A DNA stretch of 6,826 nucleotides, taken from contig PGXP01000092.1 in NCBI GenBank assembly GCA_002839205.1, positions 1 to 6,826 of the forward strand, in the 5' to 3' direction. The DNA is from Spirochaetae bacterium HGW-Spirochaetae-9. GTDB taxonomy: Bacteria; Spirochaetota; Spirochaetia; Treponematales; Rectinemataceae. The translations under genes were made by a program, and so were the position numbers. This document shows, piece by piece, positions 5,096 through 6,826 of this stretch (positions are counted from its first letter, which is position 1; the number at the start of each line of letters is the position of its first letter). Below the pieces are notes generated by a model that searched no databases, was not told where the DNA came from, and saw only the letters and a list, made by a program, of their open reading frames with translations.

Positions 5096-5790
5096 TGGAT
5101 GAAACGATGACGATGGCTTTGCGCCAGTACTGCGACGCTCTTGCCCGCAAAATTCCAGCCGATTGGGCTCAGCTTCCCGACTTGGGACTCTACATGGACC
5201 AGGTGATCACGTATTTGGAGCGGCAGCTCGATATCTTCATCAGGCCTGGCGACGGGAACTTCATGACGCCTTCCATGATCAACAACTATGCCAAGGCGCG
5301 GATCGTCCCACGGACTGAAGGGAAGAAATATGGACAGGAACATATCGCCCTTCTGTTGGCTGTATTCACGTTGAAGAGGGTATTGTCGGTGCAGGATATG
5401 AGCCTGCTTTTCGGCGGTGACGGAGACAGGGGCGGCGTGGAAGACGCCAGAGAGGGGCAGCGCGTCGAGGAAGCAAAGGAATTCTATCAGCGCTTCAGGC
5501 GGAGCATGGATTTCTCGGCGAAGGCGACCGCAGAATCGCTCGAAAAAGCGCTGGGCTCCGCTCTAGATGAGGGACAGGGTTCCGATGTGGAAACGGAAAG
5601 GTTTTCTGACGAAAAGACGCTCCGCAACCTGGCGCTTGAATTTTCCGTCGAGGCGAGCATGAAGAGTTATGCCGCCGAGATGCTCCTGGCCATCGCCAAC
5701 CCCGAGGGCCGCTCAGTCGCCCGCGAGATCAAGGCACAGAAGAAGAGGGATAAGCCGGTCCGACAGAAAGGGAAAAAAGCCTCAGCCTGA
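5095..5790 (+). CDS. DUF1836 domain protein, putative DNA-binding regulator
   Basis: A 231-residue protein whose first half fits the DUF1836 family: LPDLGLYMDQVITYLERQL (27-45), then TPSMINNYAKARIVPRTEGKKYGQEHIALLLAVFTLKRVLSV in two adjacent segments (58-99). The MINNY...I.P...KKY...H pattern looks like a MerR-like helix-turn-helix with a wing, so DNA binding is a reasonable inference; the family's function is not established to my knowledge. The second half is charged and helical without a recognised domain, and it ends in a Lys/Arg-rich tail (KKRDKPVRQKGKK) that could contact nucleic acid. In-frame starts exist at GTG 5062, ATG 5077, 5095, 5107 and 5113. I chose 5095 from the promoter spacing; 5107 or 5113 would also keep the whole domain. 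It is divergent from the SGNH hydrolase gene across a palindrome-rich region and may regulate both. It is convergent with the M24 peptidase, 8 bp apart. Confidence 0.8.
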   Translation: MDETMTMALRQYCDALARKIPADWAQLPDLGLYMDQVITYLERQLDIFIRPGDGNFMTPSMINNYAKARIVPRTEGKKYGQEHIALLLAVFTLKRVLSVQDMSLLFGGDGDRGGVEDAREGQRVEEAKEFYQRFRRSMDFSAKATAESLEKALGSALDEGQGSDVETERFSDEKTLRNLALEFSVEASMKSYAAEMLLAIANPEGRSVAREIKAQKKRDKPVRQKGKKASA

Positions 5791-5798
5791 AGCCTTGC

Positions 5799-6826
5799 CT
5801 AAAGTTCGACGATTCTCGACGATGTCAGTACCCTGTGGCCGGTATCGGTGATGAGAATGTCGTCTTCGAGGCGGATGCCGCCGAATTCCGGATGGTAGAG
5901 CCCTGGTTCGATGGTGACGATAGTGCCAGGCCTCAGAATTGCGGTGTTGCCCTCCCTCATGTTTATGCCGGGTGCCTCGTGGGCCTCGAGCCCTATGCCG
6001 TGGCCGAGGGCGTGGGGCATGGAGAATCCCTCGGCTGCGAAAAAGTGGTCGACGACGGCAGCCACGTCGCGCGCGGCTACGCCGGGGGCGCATGCCTTTA
6101 TGGCCCTATCGTGTGCTTCCTTCACGAGCCTCACCATCGTTTCCTGTTCTTTCGCAAGAGGACCGCGGACAAAGCTCATCGTCACGTCCGAAGTGTAGCC
6201 GTCGATGACGATGCCGAAATCGAGGATTGAGAGGCCTTTCGTGGCGAAGGGCCCGGCGCCATAATTGGGGAATGCGTGGATGCCAAAGCTGCGCGCCGGG
6301 CCTGCGGCCAGCGTGTCAAAGCCCGTGCCCTCTGCTCCTGCCGACCTCGCTTCCTTTTCGATAAAGAGAGCGACGTCGAGCTCAGTGGCAAGCCTGCCAG
6401 AGCGCACCCCCTCCTCGATGAGGCCTATAAGCCTGTCGGTGAGCGCCGATACTGTCTCATAGATGGCCAGTTCACCGGAGTCCTTCAAGGACCGCATCTC
6501 CATCACCCTTGCGTCGATGCCGCCGGATTCGCAGACGAGATCCCATTCATCCAGGGCTCCGACACTGTCGACAAAGGCGGGGTAGGGAGTCGCCGCAGGC
6601 AGCTCCAGCTTCTGGCCCTTCGGGATGCCCAGTTCGCCGAGCACGAAACGCATGGCCTCGGCCGAATTCCGGCCAAAGTCCGTATAGGAGTAGACAGTAT
6701 CGACCGAGGCCATCCTGTCTGCCATGGTGCGATCCCAGGCGACGAGGGCTGAGGAAGCTTCGGCCGTAACGATGAGAAAGGCGTCGCCCGGCTGGCCGCA
6801 GAGATAGCGCACCGAGGGACTCCGCA
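5799..6826 (-). CDS. M24-family metallopeptidase, Xaa-Pro aminopeptidase type (partial, N-terminus outside window)
   Basis: The 342 visible codons end at TAG (5801-5799); the frame stays open to the right edge, so the start is missing. The N-terminal part (VRYLCGQPGDAFLIVT onward) resembles the creatinase/prolidase N-domain, suggesting that only some 20-40 residues are lost. A GTG at 6812 lies inside this conserved segment and is not the likely start. The C-terminal pita-bread domain has all five metal ligands of the family: Asp in LDFG (codon 6219-6221), Asp eleven residues later in TSDVT (6186-6188), His in GHGIGLEAHEAP (6000-6002), Glu in IEPGLY (5907-5909) and Glu in IRLEDD (5865-5867). 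Such enzymes remove an N-terminal residue preceding proline, or split X-Pro dipeptides, in the cytoplasm using Mn or Co. Aminopeptidase P versus prolidase cannot be separated here, so no symbol is given. Confidence 0.92.
   Translation of the reverse strand, partial: RSPSVRYLCGQPGDAFLIVTAEASSALVAWDRTMADRMASVDTVYSYTDFGRNSAEAMRFVLGELGIPKGQKLELPAATPYPAFVDSVGALDEWDLVCESGGIDARVMEMRSLKDSGELAIYETVSALTDRLIGLIEEGVRSGRLATELDVALFIEKEARSAGAEGTGFDTLAAGPARSFGIHAFPNYGAGPFATKGLSILDFGIVIDGYTSDVTMSFVRGPLAKEQETMVRLVKEAHDRAIKACAPGVAARDVAAVVDHFFAAEGFSMPHALGHGIGLEAHEAPGINMREGNTAILRPGTIVTIEPGLYHPEFGGIRLEDDILITDTGHRVLTSSRIVEL

Noticed and set aside
4956..5150. Open frame extending the SGNH hydrolase N-terminus by about 65 residues
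   Set aside because: It would translate the promoter, the 13-bp palindrome and the ribosome binding site. GTG 4955 has a GGAGG at ideal spacing, and the family begins at the GDS block.
5791..5798. Possible terminator between the DUF1836 and M24 peptidase genes
   Set aside because: Only 8 bases separate the stop codons, and I found no convincing hairpin or T-tract in the surrounding bases.
1..6826. tRNA, rRNA, CRISPR array, insertion sequence or attachment site
   Set aside because: No cloverleaf, repeat-spacer pattern, transposase motif or flanking direct repeats were noticed; the window is almost fully occupied by coding sequence.

Overview
The window is a compact, GC-rich bacterial chromosome segment (housekeeping and regulatory genes, no mobile element, RNA gene or CRISPR array seen). 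It holds seven protein genes, two of them cut by the window edges. The lineage cannot be fixed from sequence alone. Three features together make a spirochaete (Spirochaetota) my best guess: a MurA with Asp in place of the catalytic Cys, as described in Borrelia; a receiver plus SpoIIE-type phosphatase protein of a kind common in that phylum; and a DUF1836 gene. A Firmicutes or other origin is not excluded.

Layout, left to right: (1) the 3' end of an OmpR/PhoB-type response regulator (+), whose last 56 bases overlap the 3' end of (2) murA (-), the first enzyme committed to peptidoglycan synthesis. An 87-bp divergent promoter region separates murA from (3) a two-part signalling protein (+), with a degenerate receiver and a PP2C/SpoIIE phosphatase. 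This is translationally coupled (8-base overlap) to (4) pyrC (+), a type II dihydroorotase of pyrimidine synthesis. Convergent to pyrC is (5) a small cytoplasmic SGNH/GDSL hydrolase (-). It is divergent from (6) a DUF1836 putative DNA-binding regulator (+), across an AT-rich island (about 23% GC over 4971-5060) full of inverted repeats. (7) An M24 metallopeptidase of the Xaa-Pro aminopeptidase type (-) runs off the right edge. Strand order is + - + + - + -, so nearly every gene is its own transcription unit, and convergent neighbours are almost or actually overlapping.

The most interesting content is regulatory. First, three genes (murA, the phosphatase, DUF1836) have no usable Shine-Dalgarno sequence but carry a -10-like hexamer ending 6-7 bases before an ATG, as expected for leaderless mRNAs. 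The two genes with clear GGAGG sites instead start with TTG or GTG. Second, the hydrolase/DUF1836 intergenic region carries a perfect 13-bp inverted repeat and a second palindrome that share a TACCA/TGGTA half-site, each placed where a repressor would act on one of the divergent promoters. Third, pyrC contains an internal 30-bp inverted repeat (14-bp arms) followed by TTTT, which looks like an intrinsic terminator or attenuator inside a coding region. I see no obvious multi-gene new system; these are candidate control elements, not proven ones.
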